A stretch of DNA of 64,000 nt from positions 1 through 64,000 of the forward strand of contig NZ_JACC01000001.1 of NCBI RefSeq assembly GCF_000520955.1, in the 5' to 3' direction. This document shows positions 33,971 through 41,540 of this stretch, piece by piece. Source of the stretch: Aquimarina pacifica. GTDB taxonomy: Bacteria > Bacteroidota > Bacteroidia > Flavobacteriales > Flavobacteriaceae. Made by a program: the position numbers and the translations under genes. Under the pieces are notes generated by a model, which was given only the letters and a program-made list of their open reading frames with translations, searched no databases and was not told where the DNA came from. The stretch's first letter is position 1, and each line of letters opens with the position of its first letter.

Positions 33971-35278
33971 ATGTCAAAACAAGTTTCAGTATTTTGGTTT
34001 AGACGAGATCTTAGACTAGATGATAATATAGGACTTCTTGCTGCGCTAGAAAGCGAACACACCGTACTTCCTATATTTATTTTTGACCCTACTATTTTAG
34101 ATCATTTACCAAAGAACGATGCACGGGTAACATTTATTTTTGAAACACTTCAAAAAATAAGGCATGAACTTAAGAACACCTATCAGAGCTCTTTGGGTAT
34201 CTATTATGATACTCCAGAAACAGTTTTTAAACAGCTTCTTGACAAGTATTCAATACAAAATGTATACACCAATCACGACTATGAACCTTATGCCAGAGAA
34301 CGTGATTCTATGATTAGTGACCTTTTAAAAGAAAAAGGCATTGACCTTATTACATACAAAGACCAAGTTATATTCGAAAAAGATGAAGTTGTAAAGGCAG
34401 ACGGAAACCCTTATGTGGTATACACTCCTTACAAAAATAAATGGAAAGAACTTTTTGATATTTCTAAACTTAAGATATACCCAACCAAGAAACATCTTCA
34501 TAAACTAATTCAAGATCAAGACTTACCAAATACAACATTAGATGAGATGGGATTCATCACCTCATCCATAAAAGTCCCCAATTATAATGCATCTTCAGAA
34601 CTAATTCAGAATTATGAAGAAACCAGAAACTTTCCCTCAAAAGAAAACGGAACCTCTAGAATCGGACCTCATCTACGTTTCGGAACGGTCGGGATTCGAT
34701 CTATTGTAAAAAAAGCCATTGCAGAAGAAAACGAAATATTTTGGTCAGAATTAATTTGGAGAGAGTTTTTTATGCAAATTTTATGGCACTACCCCTACAC
34801 CAAAAGTTCATCATTTAAGCCCAAATACGATAGGATCGAATGGCGTAATAATGAAAATGAATTCAAAAAGTGGACACTGGGACAAACAGGATACCCTTTG
34901 GTAGATGCAGGAATGAGACAACTTAATCAAACCGGATATATGCACAATAGGGTGCGAATGGTAGTGGCAAGTTTTTTATGCAAACATTTGTTGATAGATT
35001 GGAGATGGGGAGAAGCATATTTTGCAGAAAAATTGATTGACTATGATATGTCTGCAAATGTAGGTAACTGGCAATGGGCATCAGGGTCTGGTGTAGATGC
35101 TGCACCCTACTTCAGAATATTTAATCCAACAACGCAAATCACTAAATTTGATAAACAACATACATACATTCATACTTGGGTAAAAGACCTAAATGAACTC
35201 TCCTACCCTATGCCGATAGTCGATCACAAAATGGCAAGAGAACGCTGCTTAAAAACTTACAAAAAGGTATTGGGGTAA
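33971..35278 (+). CDS. phrB: Deoxyribodipyrimidine photolyase / cryptochrome
   Basis: A 435-residue FAD flavoprotein. The N-terminal alpha/beta antenna domain starts VFWFRRDLRLDDN; the FAD-binding helical domain has SRIGPHLRFGTVGIRS, SELIWREFFMQILWHYP, GYPLVDAGMRQLNQTGYMHNRVRM in pieces, and GNWQWASGSGVDAAPYFRIFNP. The WREF-x-x-Q and ASG-x-GxDAAPYFRIFNP blocks fit class I CPD photolyases. It repairs UV-made pyrimidine dimers with blue light. Third gene of the SRPBCC-SDR-photolyase cluster. Confidence 0.92.
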   Translation: MSKQVSVFWFRRDLRLDDNIGLLAALESEHTVLPIFIFDPTILDHLPKNDARVTFIFETLQKIRHELKNTYQSSLGIYYDTPETVFKQLLDKYSIQNVYTNHDYEPYARERDSMISDLLKEKGIDLITYKDQVIFEKDEVVKADGNPYVVYTPYKNKWKELFDISKLKIYPTKKHLHKLIQDQDLPNTTLDEMGFITSSIKVPNYNASSELIQNYEETRNFPSKENGTSRIGPHLRFGTVGIRSIVKKAIAEENEIFWSELIWREFFMQILWHYPYTKSSSFKPKYDRIEWRNNENEFKKWTLGQTGYPLVDAGMRQLNQTGYMHNRVRMVVASFLCKHLLIDWRWGEAYFAEKLIDYDMSANVGNWQWASGSGVDAAPYFRIFNPTTQITKFDKQHTYIHTWVKDLNELSYPMPIVDHKMARERCLKTYKKVLG

Positions 35279-35524
35279 TATCTATATTCACTCTTTTTTT
35301 GTAATTTATACCCAGTTCTTGTATTAGAAATCATTTTGAGTTTTTTTGATTAAAAATCTCCTCATGCTAACATTCTCATTTCAAAGAATCAATAAACGAG
35401 CATCAGAAAATACGGATACTCAATATTTTTTTTGAATTGGGCTTACGTCTATGGATTTTCTAATAAATAATACAAGTTAACTGCACAAATTTTATAGAAT
35501 ATGTATGTCTAAAACTTAAAACTA

Positions 35525-35893
35525 ATGAACACACAACAAGTAGCTTCTCGCTTAGTCGAATTATGTCGACTAGGAGAAAACATGCAAGCCATTAGCGAAT
35601 TGTATGATCAAAACATCGTAAGTAAAGAAATGCCCGGAATGCCTAATTCGATTACATCGGGTAAAGACCAAGTAACCAAAAAAAGTCAAGATTGGTATGC
35701 CACTGTCGAAGAGTTTCATGGCGGACAAATCTCTGATCCAATTGTAGCTGACAACCATTTTAGCTGTTCGATGAAAATGGATTGTACTTTTAAAGGGCAA
35801 GGACGTATGCAAATAGAAGAAGTTTGCGTATATCAGGTACAAAACGGAAAAATTACTGAAGAACAATTTTTTTATGCAACACCGCCTCAATAA
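35525..35893 (+). CDS. SnoaL-like / NTF2-like domain protein
   Basis: A 122-residue protein with the cone-shaped NTF2-like fold: an N-terminal helix pair (VASRLVELCRLGENMQAISELYDQNIVS), a helix with KDQVTKKSQDWYA, and strands HFSCSMKMDCTFKG, IEEVCVYQVQNGKITEEQFFY. The Q-V-x-N/D-G-K-I-x-x-E-x-F motif is typical of SnoaL-like proteins. Members range from isomerases to binding proteins, so the activity is unknown. Monocistronic: 246 nt after the photolyase. Confidence 0.85.
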   Translation: MNTQQVASRLVELCRLGENMQAISELYDQNIVSKEMPGMPNSITSGKDQVTKKSQDWYATVEEFHGGQISDPIVADNHFSCSMKMDCTFKGQGRMQIEEVCVYQVQNGKITEEQFFYATPPQ

Positions 35894-35933
35894 CATGTCG
35901 AGAGGGGTTATTTTGCTATTAAAAACATAATCT

Positions 35934-36020
35934 TTGGGCGTTCGAGCGGGCTATTCGCTACAATTCCTCGCTCCTCCTTGGGTCGGGCTGTGGGATTTCT
36001 GCTACTATCCCTAACGCTAT
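35934..36020. repeat. Dispersed intergenic GC-rich repeat of Flavobacteriaceae type
   Basis: An 80-nt stretch, markedly richer in G/C than the surroundings, starting TTTGGGCGTTCGAGCGGGCT, with CTCGCTC...GGGTCGGGCT and ending GGGATTTCTGCTACTATCCCTAACGC-like in pieces. Its wording matches a degenerate intergenic element I know from many Flavobacteriaceae genomes. Only one copy is in this window. It gives no plausible ORF. Confidence 0.55.
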
Positions 36021-36096
36021 TCAAAAAGGTTATTTATGTATAAATTATAAAAGTCTAGATAAGTAATCGATTATAGATTAATTTATCCATAATCAA

Positions 36097-36150
36097 AATT
36101 ATCACCTAATTAAACGATAATTTAAAATATCGTCTTTTTAGGTGATAATT
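36097..36150. promoter_or_regulatory. Nested inverted repeat upstream of the SatD-like gene
   Basis: Outer arms AATTATCACCTA (36097-36108) and TAGGTGATAATT (36139-36150), a perfect 12-bp pair; inner arms ACGATA (36114-36119) and TATCGT (36128-36133). It ends 63 nt before the ATG of the SatD-like gene, which has a C-terminal helix-turn-helix, so an autoregulatory operator or an RNA hairpin are both reasonable. The rest of the 320-nt gap holds the GC-rich repeat and nothing else seen. Confidence 0.5.
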
Positions 36151-36213
36151 ATTTTTATTATCGATTAAAAAGCATATATTTACTCCTTTTTACAAAACTT
36201 TGACTCAACACTA

Positions 36214-36816
36214 ATGATGATCAGTATTATTACAGGCGATATTATAAACTCCAGAAAAGTTGAACCGCAACTATGGTTATCATCACTAAAAACCGAACTC
36301 AATAAATATGGAGCACAACCTTCTCAATGGGAGATTTATAGAGGAGATAGTTTTCAATTAGAAGTGCCCGTCAACAAAGCATTAGAAGCCGCTATACTTA
36401 TAAAAGCAACCATAAAACAATACAAACCACTTGATGTACGAATGGCAATAGGTATAGGCAATAAAACATTTCAAAATAATACTATCAAAGAATCTAATGG
36501 TAGCGCGTTTATTAATTCTGGAGAATGTTTTGAACAACTAAAAAAACATACACTTGCCATAAAAAGCCCCTGGAGCGATTTTGATGTATCTATGAACACC
36601 ATGATACAATTAGGTAACCTTACAATGGATAATTGGAGTCCAGAATATTCAAAAATTATGAAAACAGCTCTAGAATATCCAGACATGACACAACAACAAT
36701 TAGCATCACTATTAGACAAAACACAAAGTACTATAAGTGCAGGTCTCAAAAGGGTTGGACATGACGAAGTCAAAAAAATGATCACATATTATCAAAATTA
36801 CATACACACCAAATGA
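36214..36816 (+). CDS. SatD family protein with C-terminal helix-turn-helix
   Basis: A 200-residue protein. The N-terminus (IITGDIINSR) is the SatD signature, followed by RGDSFQLEV and VRMAIGIG, a layout similar to nucleotide-cyclase-like folds. Residues ~160-195 form a helix-turn-helix (MTQQQLASLLDKTQSTISAGLKRVG), so the protein may bind DNA, perhaps the dyad just upstream. Two Met codons in a row make the start 36214 or 36217. It overlaps the DUF3307 gene by 4 nt, a pairing I recall for this family. Function unknown; SatD was first named in an SOS/acid-linked locus of streptococci. Confidence 0.8.
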   Translation: MMISIITGDIINSRKVEPQLWLSSLKTELNKYGAQPSQWEIYRGDSFQLEVPVNKALEAAILIKATIKQYKPLDVRMAIGIGNKTFQNNTIKESNGSAFINSGECFEQLKKHTLAIKSPWSDFDVSMNTMIQLGNLTMDNWSPEYSKIMKTALEYPDMTQQQLASLLDKTQSTISAGLKRVGHDEVKKMITYYQNYIHTK

Positions 36817-37553
36817 TAACACTAGCTCTTAAATTACTTCTATCACATTTAATGGGGGATTTTTTATTTCAACCAACCTCATGGGTACAAGACAAAGAAC
36901 AAAAAAAACACAAATCTGTTTATCTATACATACACATTGCTATACATACGGTACTATTACTTGTTATTCTACTTTTTAATATGACATACTGGGTAGGCAT
37001 CCTAATAACTATCATATCGCATTTTATTATTGACCTCCTAAAAACCACTTTAAATCAAACCTTCAATAAGAGAGTGCTATTCTTTGCAGATCAAATATTA
37101 CACCTTTTGATAATTGCATTGGTAGTGGGGTATTATCACCCCTATAAAGTAGAAATCCTATTTTTACAACACCCAATCGTATTACTATTTATCGTATCTA
37201 TTATATCTACCACTATAGTCACATCAGTACTAATGAAAACTATCATATCAAGATGGGATATACAAGATGACTCTGATTCATTAGAGATGGCTGGCGCCTA
37301 TATAGGCATGTTAGAACGTACCTTTGTTTTTATCTTTATTATAAGTAATCACTGGGAAGGTATCGGCTTTCTATTAGCTGCAAAATCTGTCTTTCGTTAT
37401 GGAGATTTATCAAAAACCAAAGACAGAAAATTAACAGAGTATATTTTGATAGGAACCCTCATAAGTTTTGGATTTGCAATTCTTATAGGAATAGGATATA
37501 CCTACATATCAGAACTTATCGAACCTGCAAAAACTTTAGTAATTACCAAATAA
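36813..37553 (+). CDS. DUF3307 membrane protein
   Basis: A 246-residue membrane protein with about seven helices. The start LLLSHLMGDFLFQPTSWVQDKEQKK is the DUF3307 signature (H-x-x-x-D-F-x-x-Q), with HSVYLYIHIAIHT-type following helix and a second HFIIDLLK. The conserved His/Asp/Gln residues face a putative polar pocket. Function unknown. It is translated with the SatD-like protein (ATGA overlap), which hints at a shared regulatory or stress role. Confidence 0.85.
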   Translation: MITLALKLLLSHLMGDFLFQPTSWVQDKEQKKHKSVYLYIHIAIHTVLLLVILLFNMTYWVGILITIISHFIIDLLKTTLNQTFNKRVLFFADQILHLLIIALVVGYYHPYKVEILFLQHPIVLLFIVSIISTTIVTSVLMKTIISRWDIQDDSDSLEMAGAYIGMLERTFVFIFIISNHWEGIGFLLAAKSVFRYGDLSKTKDRKLTEYILIGTLISFGFAILIGIGYTYISELIEPAKTLVITK

Positions 37554-37593
37554 CATCAAAATTCACAAATTCTATCATTTAATAAACAAGGTA

Positions 37594-38472
37594 TTATAAA
37601 AATTTCATGATCTGCCTTAAGGCTGGATTTCTATTATCATTTTTCCAAATTACAGAAAGTTCGGCTTTTTGAAGTATCTCAGGGATCTCAAGAAATTTCA
37701 CCTTCAGATCAAAACCATATTGCAAAGAAGTAGGAACAATTGCAACCCCAAACCCACTCTCTACCAATTTAAAAATAGTCTGTGCGTGAACAGATTTGTG
37801 TGAAACTTTGGGAGTAAACCCTTTGTCCTCACAGATACTCATTATTTGATCATAATACACAGAACTATAATCAGAAGAAAATAAAATAAACTGTTCATCA
37901 GACACCTGCTGTACACTCACAAAATTACCTACATTTAGCAGATGTTCTAAGGGCAGAACCAGTGAAAACGTGTCTGTATGTATTGTTTTTATTTGCATTT
38001 CTTTAGGAACTCTCGCTAATCGAACAAAACCTATATCTAATTGATCCTTTTGTACAGCATCGACTTGCAAATAATTAGACATCTCTTCTAAGCTAAATTG
38101 TAAATTCGGATACTCTTTATTAACATTTACTAATAATTCGGGAAGTATCGTTTGCATAGCCGACCCAAGAAAACCAACACGTATCTCTCCTTCACTACCT
38201 TGATCAATGAGACGTGTCTGCTTTAAAGTAAAATCAATATGATTAAAAATATAATCTAATTCATTTTTAAGATATACCCCCGCATTTGTAAGGGTGACTT
38301 TCCGCTTATCTCGCAGAAAAAGTTCAACACCTATAATTTCTTCCATCTGCTTAATCTGCCTGCTTAATCCAGGTTGGGAAATATACAACCGCTCTGCAGC
38401 TTTCCTAAAATGTAACTCTTCGGCTACAGCCAAAAAATAAGTAAAATGACGAAGCTCTAATTGATAACCCAT
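37594..38472 (-). CDS. LysR-type regulator divergent from hut operon
   Basis: A 292-residue LysR-family transcription factor. The winged HTH covers residues ~3-60 (LELRHFTYFLAVAEELHFRKAA, SQPGLSRQIKQMEE, GVELFLRDKRKVTLTNAG), followed by the effector domain of periplasmic-binding-protein type (EGEIRVGFLGSA, FGVAIVPTSL). I start at the Met at 38472 (MGYQLELRH), since that agrees with the normal family start; a Met two codons earlier exists. Divergent from hutH with an 82-nt gap carrying a direct repeat, so it is the likely regulator of histidine use; urocanate as inducer would be a guess. Confidence 0.88.
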   Translation of the reverse strand: MGYQLELRHFTYFLAVAEELHFRKAAERLYISQPGLSRQIKQMEEIIGVELFLRDKRKVTLTNAGVYLKNELDYIFNHIDFTLKQTRLIDQGSEGEIRVGFLGSAMQTILPELLVNVNKEYPNLQFSLEEMSNYLQVDAVQKDQLDIGFVRLARVPKEMQIKTIHTDTFSLVLPLEHLLNVGNFVSVQQVSDEQFILFSSDYSSVYYDQIMSICEDKGFTPKVSHKSVHAQTIFKLVESGFGVAIVPTSLQYGFDLKVKFLEIPEILQKAELSVIWKNDNRNPALRQIMKFL

Positions 38473-38535
38473 AGGCATTAATTAATGATCTAATTGGTAT
38501 TTCTAATTATCAAAAATAGGCATTAAATTAGTGAT
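38471..38535. promoter_or_regulatory. Direct repeats in the lysR-hutH intergenic region
   Basis: ATAGGCATTAATTAATGAT at 38471-38489 and ATAGGCATTAAATTAGTGAT at 38516-38535, 45 nt apart (about four helical turns), each with an AT dyad. The first overlaps the start codon region of the lysR gene, the second lies 20 nt before the hutH ATG. This fits a two-site LysR operator. Confidence 0.5.
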
Positions 38536-38554
38536 AAAAACACAAAACGCTTCA

Positions 38555-40135
38555 ATGTCGGATATAAAAGAACATTTTTTATTTGGAGAAGATCACTTAA
38601 CAACAGGAAAAGTGATCAAGATTGTAAATGGAGATATTCTGGGAATCATTTCTGAAATTGCAAGAAAAAAAATAAGGCGCAATAGACAAGTGGTTGATAA
38701 TATTGTTAAAAAAGGAGCCCCTGTCTATGGTATCAATACTGGTTTTGGACCACTATGTACCACAAAAATATCAAAAGAAGAGACCAAAATTTTACAAAAA
38801 AACATTCTACAAAGTCATAGTGTAGGTGTAGGAGATCCTATCGATACTCGAATAGCCAAAATAATGATGATTCTTAAAGTTCAATCATTATCCCAAGGAC
38901 ATTCGGGAATTGCAGAAAAAACGTTAGACCGCATTTTATGGCATATCGACAATAATGCAATTCCTATTGTTCCCTGTCAAGGTTCTGTTGGTGCTTCTGG
39001 TGACCTCGCTCCCCTATCCCATCTTTTTTTGCCCCTGATCGGATTAGGAAAAGTAACTTTTCAAAATAAAGTAATCAGCACCTCAGAATTATATACAATT
39101 ACAGGGTTACAAGCACTTGAATTAGAGCCTAAAGAAGGGCTGGCACTTATCAATGGTACTCAGTTTATAGCTGCCCATGCTGTAGAAGTCATTGTAAAAC
39201 TGCATAATTGTCTCTCTCAGGCTGATATTATAGGCGCAATGATGATCGAAGGGCTACAAGGGTCTGTAAAACCTTTTTATAAAGAACTACATCATCTTCG
39301 TCCTTTTAAAGGAAATATACACGTTGCCGCAAGAATAAAAGCCATCTTAAAAGGTTCAGAGATCATGAGAGCACATACTAATTGTGATCGTGTTCAGGAT
39401 CCCTATTCACTACGCTGTATCCCACAGGTACATGGGGCATCAAGAAATGCCTGGCTACACCTCAAAGAGCTTCTTGAGATTGAATTAAATGCTGTTACCG
39501 ACAATCCCATAATTATAGATGAAGAGCTTACTATAAGTGGCGGAAATTTTCACGGACAACCGCTAGCCATGGCTTTAGATTATGTTTGTCTTGCCGCATC
39601 AGAATTAGGTAATATTTCTGATCGACGAATATACCTTGCACTAGAGGGAAACGCTCCTGGAGTTCCCAAATTATTAATGAAAGATACAGGTATTAACTCA
39701 GGGTATATGATACTACAATACACTACAGCAGCACTGGCAAGTGAGAATAAAGGATTATGTTTTCCATCAAGTGCAGATAGTATCCCTACTTCTCTGGGAC
39801 AAGAAGATCATGTAAGTATGGGATCTATTGGAGGTAGAAAAGCGCTAAGAGTAATAGAAAATTTAGAAAAAATATTAGCGATAGAATTATTAACAGCTGC
39901 ACAAGCATTTGAATATAGAAAACCGCTAAAATCAGGAATAATTCTAGACGAAATTTATAAAGAGGTACGAAAGTCTGTAACATTCGCCAATGAGGATCGA
40001 GTATTCGCGGATGATATTCAAAAAGGAATCGATATCATCAAAAACAAAACTATTGTTACTATTGCTAGTAAAATTTCTAGTAAAGAAAAGTTATCTCTAG
40101 AAACGCAATTCTCGTCAGAATTCGATATATACTAA
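38555..40135 (+). CDS. hutH: Histidine ammonia-lyase
   Basis: A 526-residue enzyme that turns L-histidine into urocanate and ammonia, the first step of histidine breakdown. The self-made MIO cofactor comes from Ala147-Ser148-Gly149 within GSVGASGDLAPLSHL. Other marks: YGINTGFGPL near 50, NGTQF, and the QEDHVSMG block near the end. A longer reading starts from GTG at 38531, but the ATG at 38555 gives the usual start and lies after the operator-like repeats. First of four hut genes, hutI following after 9 nt. Confidence 0.93.
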   Translation: MSDIKEHFLFGEDHLTTGKVIKIVNGDILGIISEIARKKIRRNRQVVDNIVKKGAPVYGINTGFGPLCTTKISKEETKILQKNILQSHSVGVGDPIDTRIAKIMMILKVQSLSQGHSGIAEKTLDRILWHIDNNAIPIVPCQGSVGASGDLAPLSHLFLPLIGLGKVTFQNKVISTSELYTITGLQALELEPKEGLALINGTQFIAAHAVEVIVKLHNCLSQADIIGAMMIEGLQGSVKPFYKELHHLRPFKGNIHVAARIKAILKGSEIMRAHTNCDRVQDPYSLRCIPQVHGASRNAWLHLKELLEIELNAVTDNPIIIDEELTISGGNFHGQPLAMALDYVCLAASELGNISDRRIYLALEGNAPGVPKLLMKDTGINSGYMILQYTTAALASENKGLCFPSSADSIPTSLGQEDHVSMGSIGGRKALRVIENLEKILAIELLTAAQAFEYRKPLKSGIILDEIYKEVRKSVTFANEDRVFADDIQKGIDIIKNKTIVTIASKISSKEKLSLETQFSSEFDIY

Positions 40136-40144
40136 ACCTGGATT

Positions 40145-41392
40145 ATGAAGAAATACAAATTAATAGGTCCTTTTACTCAATTAGTAACCATGGAAGGTTT
40201 GCCAAAACGAGGTCCGATACAAGACAATGAGCTGACAATTTATTCTAATGCAGGTATTTTAATCAAAAATGATATTATTTCTGACATAGGATCGTTTGCA
40301 GACCTAAAAAAAAACACGGCTATTAACGAGACAGAAATCATAGAGTTATCAGGGAAATATGTTTGTCTTCCTGGGTTTATCGATCCTCATACACATATTT
40401 GCTTTTCTGGATCCAGAGCTCAAGATTATGCCTTACGCAATGCAGGAAAATCATATCAAGAGATTGCCGAATCAGGAGGTGGTATATGGGATACTGTTAT
40501 CCAGACCAGAAAAGCCTCAGAACAGGAATTAACCAAAAAAATCGTTCAAAGAGCAAATACCTTATTACAAAAAGGAATTACAACGATAGAAGTAAAAAGT
40601 GGCTACGGACTTTCGGTAGAAGAAGAGCTAAAAATGCTGCATGCAATTCGTAGCGCAGACAATCTCACAAAAGTGGATTTGGTCTCTACATGTCTGGCTG
40701 CACATATACTACCAAATGATTTTATAGGTAATCATAAACAGTACCTAGAAACCATCAGCAATTCCTTATTTCCAATTCTAAAAAAAGAAAAACTAACAAA
40801 TCGTATTGATGTGTTTGTAGAAAAAGGCGCTTTTCTCCCCACAGATGTCTACCCATATCTAAAAAAGGCTAAAGCAATGGGGTTTGACATTACAATTCAT
40901 GCCGATCAATTTAGTACCAGTGGTAGTGAAGTAGCCGTAAAAATGAATGCCATTAGCGCTGATCACCTCGAAGCAAGTACTGACAAAGAAATACAGACAC
41001 TCGCCAAAAGTAATGTTATCGCAATAGCACTACCAGGAGCATCATTAGGACTTGGCTGTGATTTTGCTCCTGCAAGAAAAATTCTTGATGCAGGAGGAAC
41101 CGTAGCTATCGCCAGTGATTGGAACCCGGGTTCTGCCCCTATGGGAGATCTGTTAACTCAGGCATGTATTCTTGGTACATTCGAAAAACTAACGAATGCA
41201 GAAGTATTGGCAGGGATTACCAATAGAGCAGCTTCAGCTCTTAATCTTACTGATCGAGGAAAATTAATTAAAGGGATGAAAGCAGATTTTAACCTTTTTA
41301 AAGCAGATCATTACAATGAAATCTGTTATCACCAAGGCACATTAATACCCTCACAAGTCTGGAAACAAGGTGTATTAGTTCACAAATCCTAA
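40145..41392 (+). CDS. hutI: Imidazolonepropionase
   Basis: A 415-residue amidohydrolase that opens imidazolone-5-propionate to N-formimino-L-glutamate (third step of the pathway). The metal-binding His82-x-His84 lies in GFIDPHTHICFSG; the substrate-binding RAQDYALRNAGKSYQEIA follows; further ligands are in EVKSGYGL, IHADQFSTSG and ASDWNPGSAPMGDL. Full length. Between hutH (9 nt) and hutU (148-nt gap, no ORF seen). Confidence 0.93.
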   Translation: MKKYKLIGPFTQLVTMEGLPKRGPIQDNELTIYSNAGILIKNDIISDIGSFADLKKNTAINETEIIELSGKYVCLPGFIDPHTHICFSGSRAQDYALRNAGKSYQEIAESGGGIWDTVIQTRKASEQELTKKIVQRANTLLQKGITTIEVKSGYGLSVEEELKMLHAIRSADNLTKVDLVSTCLAAHILPNDFIGNHKQYLETISNSLFPILKKEKLTNRIDVFVEKGAFLPTDVYPYLKKAKAMGFDITIHADQFSTSGSEVAVKMNAISADHLEASTDKEIQTLAKSNVIAIALPGASLGLGCDFAPARKILDAGGTVAIASDWNPGSAPMGDLLTQACILGTFEKLTNAEVLAGITNRAASALNLTDRGKLIKGMKADFNLFKADHYNEICYHQGTLIPSQVWKQGVLVHKS

Positions 41393-41540
41393 ATGAGGCA
41401 TAGGTTTTACTAAGAGTAAACACTAGCTTCAATTAGCATCTGATTAAGCTTCTAGAGAAGAAATTGAATAAAAAAGGATCGTGTATCATGGTACATACAA
41501 ATAATGTAAATGGTGAAAGTATTTTTTAAAAGAAAAGAAT

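Noticed and set aside
38531..38554. GTG start of hutH
   Set aside because: The codon lies inside the second operator-like repeat; the ATG at 38555 gives the usual HutH length and start.
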